Part shown: positions 5,284 to 6,257 of the stretch, one piece after another
Layout of the letters: every line of letters begins with the position of its first letter
How positions within the stretch are numbered: the stretch's first letter is position 1
Source of the DNA: Anaerolineae bacterium
Lineage (GTDB): Bacteria > Chloroflexota > Anaerolineae > JAAYZQ01
Reading direction: 5' to 3'
Assembly (NCBI GenBank): GCA_016926595.1
Contig: JAFGOG010000396.1
Coordinates: forward strand, 1 to 6,257
DNA: 6,257 nucleotides
Notes under the pieces: model-generated
The model's input: only the letters and a program-made list of their open reading frames with translations
What the model was told of the DNA's origin: nothing
Databases searched by the model: none
Made by a program: the position numbers and the translations under genes

Positions 5284-6257
5284 ATGCTGTCGCCCATGAC
5301 TGGCGTGTGTCCATATCTGTGCACCGTCGACGGCCCTAGTGTGTTCGTCACCGAGATAGATGCGGCCAACGGCTGTTGCGCGGTGCAGGCCGACCAGCCG
5401 GCCGAGATCCCGCTGGACTTTCAGGCCAGCACCTGCCTGACCGCGGGGTTTGGCCGCTGCTCGCGCTACAAGGCCGCCATGAAACGGGCGGCCGATCCCC
5501 CTGACCGCCGGCTGCTGATGCTGGGCGGAGGCCTGGGCGTTTTCGTGATCGTGGCCATCTGCGCCATCGTGATCGGGCTGGCCCTGGCCCTGCGCGCGGC
5601 AGGGGTTACCACGTCAGAGGCCGAAGCCAACCTGACCGGCACGGCGGCGGCGGCGATCTTGCCCTCCGCCACGCTGACGGCGACCACGACCGTGACGCCG
5701 ACCATCGTCCACCTGAACCCGACGGAGACGGTGACGCCGACAGCGACGCTGACGCCGACCCCTACGCCCAGCCCGACGAGCAGCCCAACCACGCTGTTCA
5801 GCTCGCCTCTGGAAACGCCGACCCCGTCTCCCACGCCGTCCCGGACGCCGACCTCTTCCTGGAACCCGTCGCCGAGTGCGACGCCGTGGCCGAGCGCCAC
5901 GCGCACGGCGACCGTCACCGGGACGCCGACGAAAACCCGGACGCCGACGGCCACGGCGACGACGGCGGCGGTGTGCAGCGCGGCAGACACGATGATCTTC
6001 GACCCGGCCGTACCGGCGCCCGGCCAGCTCTTTGCGATCAGGGTCAAGTCGTCCAGCCCCTACGCCGACGTGTCACTGACCGGCGGCCACAGGCCGCAGT
6101 ACAAGGGCCTGAACCGCGACGGCGCCCTGTACGTCTGGAGCTGGGAGGACGACATCGACACGGAGGGCACCTACACCTACTCCTTCTACATCAGCAGCGG
6201 CGCCAAGATGTGCAAGTCCGGGTCGGTGACGATCGCCATCCCGACCGAAACGCCGAC
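5284..6257 (+). CDS. Single-pass membrane protein: cytosolic Cys motif, Thr/Pro linker, beta-rich ectodomain (3' end outside window)
   Basis: The frame from ATG 5284 stays open to the window edge, giving 324 visible residues. Residues 9-62 hold a compact Cys motif: CPYLC (C9, C13), C31-C32, then a DFQASTCL segment (C51) and GRCSRY (C59). This resembles the short CPYL/CL/CPxY motif seen at the start of many Chloroflexota membrane proteins and could bind a metal. Residues 77-103 form one membrane helix. The basic stretch before it (KRAADPPDRR) predicts the Cys part inside and the rest outside. Residues 109-229 are a Thr/Pro/Ala/Ser-rich extended linker. Residues 230-318 look like a small beta-sandwich, with C231 and C310 placed to clamp it by a disulfide. 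The final PTETP begins a second Thr/Pro linker, so more ectodomains probably follow. The start is tentative: GGAAAG lies 6 bases upstream, but ATG 5296 (residue 5) is an alternative. No specific function is recognised; adhesion or envelope sensing are possibilities only. Confidence 0.78.
   Translation, partial: MLSPMTGVCPYLCTVDGPSVFVTEIDAANGCCAVQADQPAEIPLDFQASTCLTAGFGRCSRYKAAMKRAADPPDRRLLMLGGGLGVFVIVAICAIVIGLALALRAAGVTTSEAEANLTGTAAAAILPSATLTATTTVTPTIVHLNPTETVTPTATLTPTPTPSPTSSPTTLFSSPLETPTPSPTPSRTPTSSWNPSPSATPWPSATRTATVTGTPTKTRTPTATATTAAVCSAADTMIFDPAVPAPGQLFAIRVKSSSPYADVSLTGGHRPQYKGLNRDGALYVWSWEDDIDTEGTYTYSFYISSGAKMCKSGSVTIAIPTETP
5671..5970 (+). repeat. Thr/Pro-coding low-complexity tract
   Basis: This part of the membrane-protein gene encodes runs of TP, TAT, SP and ATP dipeptide-like units. 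At DNA level the octamer ACGCCGAC recurs seven times here (5695, 5734, 5752, 5815, 5845, 5923, 5941) and once more at the window end (6250). Such tracts encode stiff extended stalks of surface proteins, possible O-glycosylation sites, and can change length by slippage. The spacing is irregular, so it is a degenerate coding repeat and not a tandem satellite. Confidence 0.75.

Noticed and set aside
5466..6047. A 193-codon open frame on the - strand with repeated VGV/VAVGV segments
   Set aside because: It is the antisense of the Thr/Pro-coding tract; ACG/CCG repeats read backwards give Val/Gly runs. The + strand frame has a Cys motif, a membrane helix and a folded domain.

Overview
This GC-rich window looks like a chromosomal segment from a Chloroflexota-type bacterium (Anaerolineae-like). 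That is an inference from content, not from a marker gene. It rests on a long UPF0182 membrane protein, a small cytosolic Cys motif (CPYL...CL...C.RY) followed by a membrane helix and a Thr-Pro-rich linker, and a DUF1998-type helicase tail ending in a VGPVAEVG-like motif. No rRNA, tRNA, CRISPR array, transposase or replication origin was seen.

Left part (2-1300, all + strand): the 3' end of a DUF1998/MrfA-like helicase gene with an apparently intact HNH nuclease motif embedded just before its DUF1998 tail. A short spacer with candidate operator symmetry follows. Next comes a complete vapB-vapC type II toxin-antitoxin pair whose genes overlap by 11 bases, closed by a perfect 12-bp hairpin terminator. 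The vapC stretch looks less GC-rich than its neighbours, which fits a mobile toxin-antitoxin cassette.

Middle part (1308-5202, - strand): a strong sigma-70-like promoter drives a complete 924-residue UPF0182 protein. It has seven predicted membrane helices and a very large soluble part of unknown function. After 76 bases holding a heptanucleotide repeat comes a 331-residue protein with an unusual layout: an N-terminal helix-hairpin-helix (DNA-binding type) domain, an acidic Pro-rich linker, one membrane helix, a long coiled coil and a Pro/Thr tail. No clear promoter was found between the two, so they may share a transcript.

Right part (5284-6257, + strand, divergent from UPF0182): the 5' portion of a gene for a single-pass membrane protein. 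It has a cytosolic Cys-rich motif, a membrane helix, a long Thr/Pro linker and a beta-rich ectodomain with two cysteines placed for a disulfide. A second Thr/Pro linker begins at the window edge.

The three right-hand genes all encode envelope proteins, and two share an inside domain - membrane helix - extended outside part plan. The best candidate for something undescribed is this envelope cluster, above all the membrane-tethered cytosolic HhH protein next to the uncharacterised UPF0182 protein. The second-best candidate is the HNH-bearing helicase.
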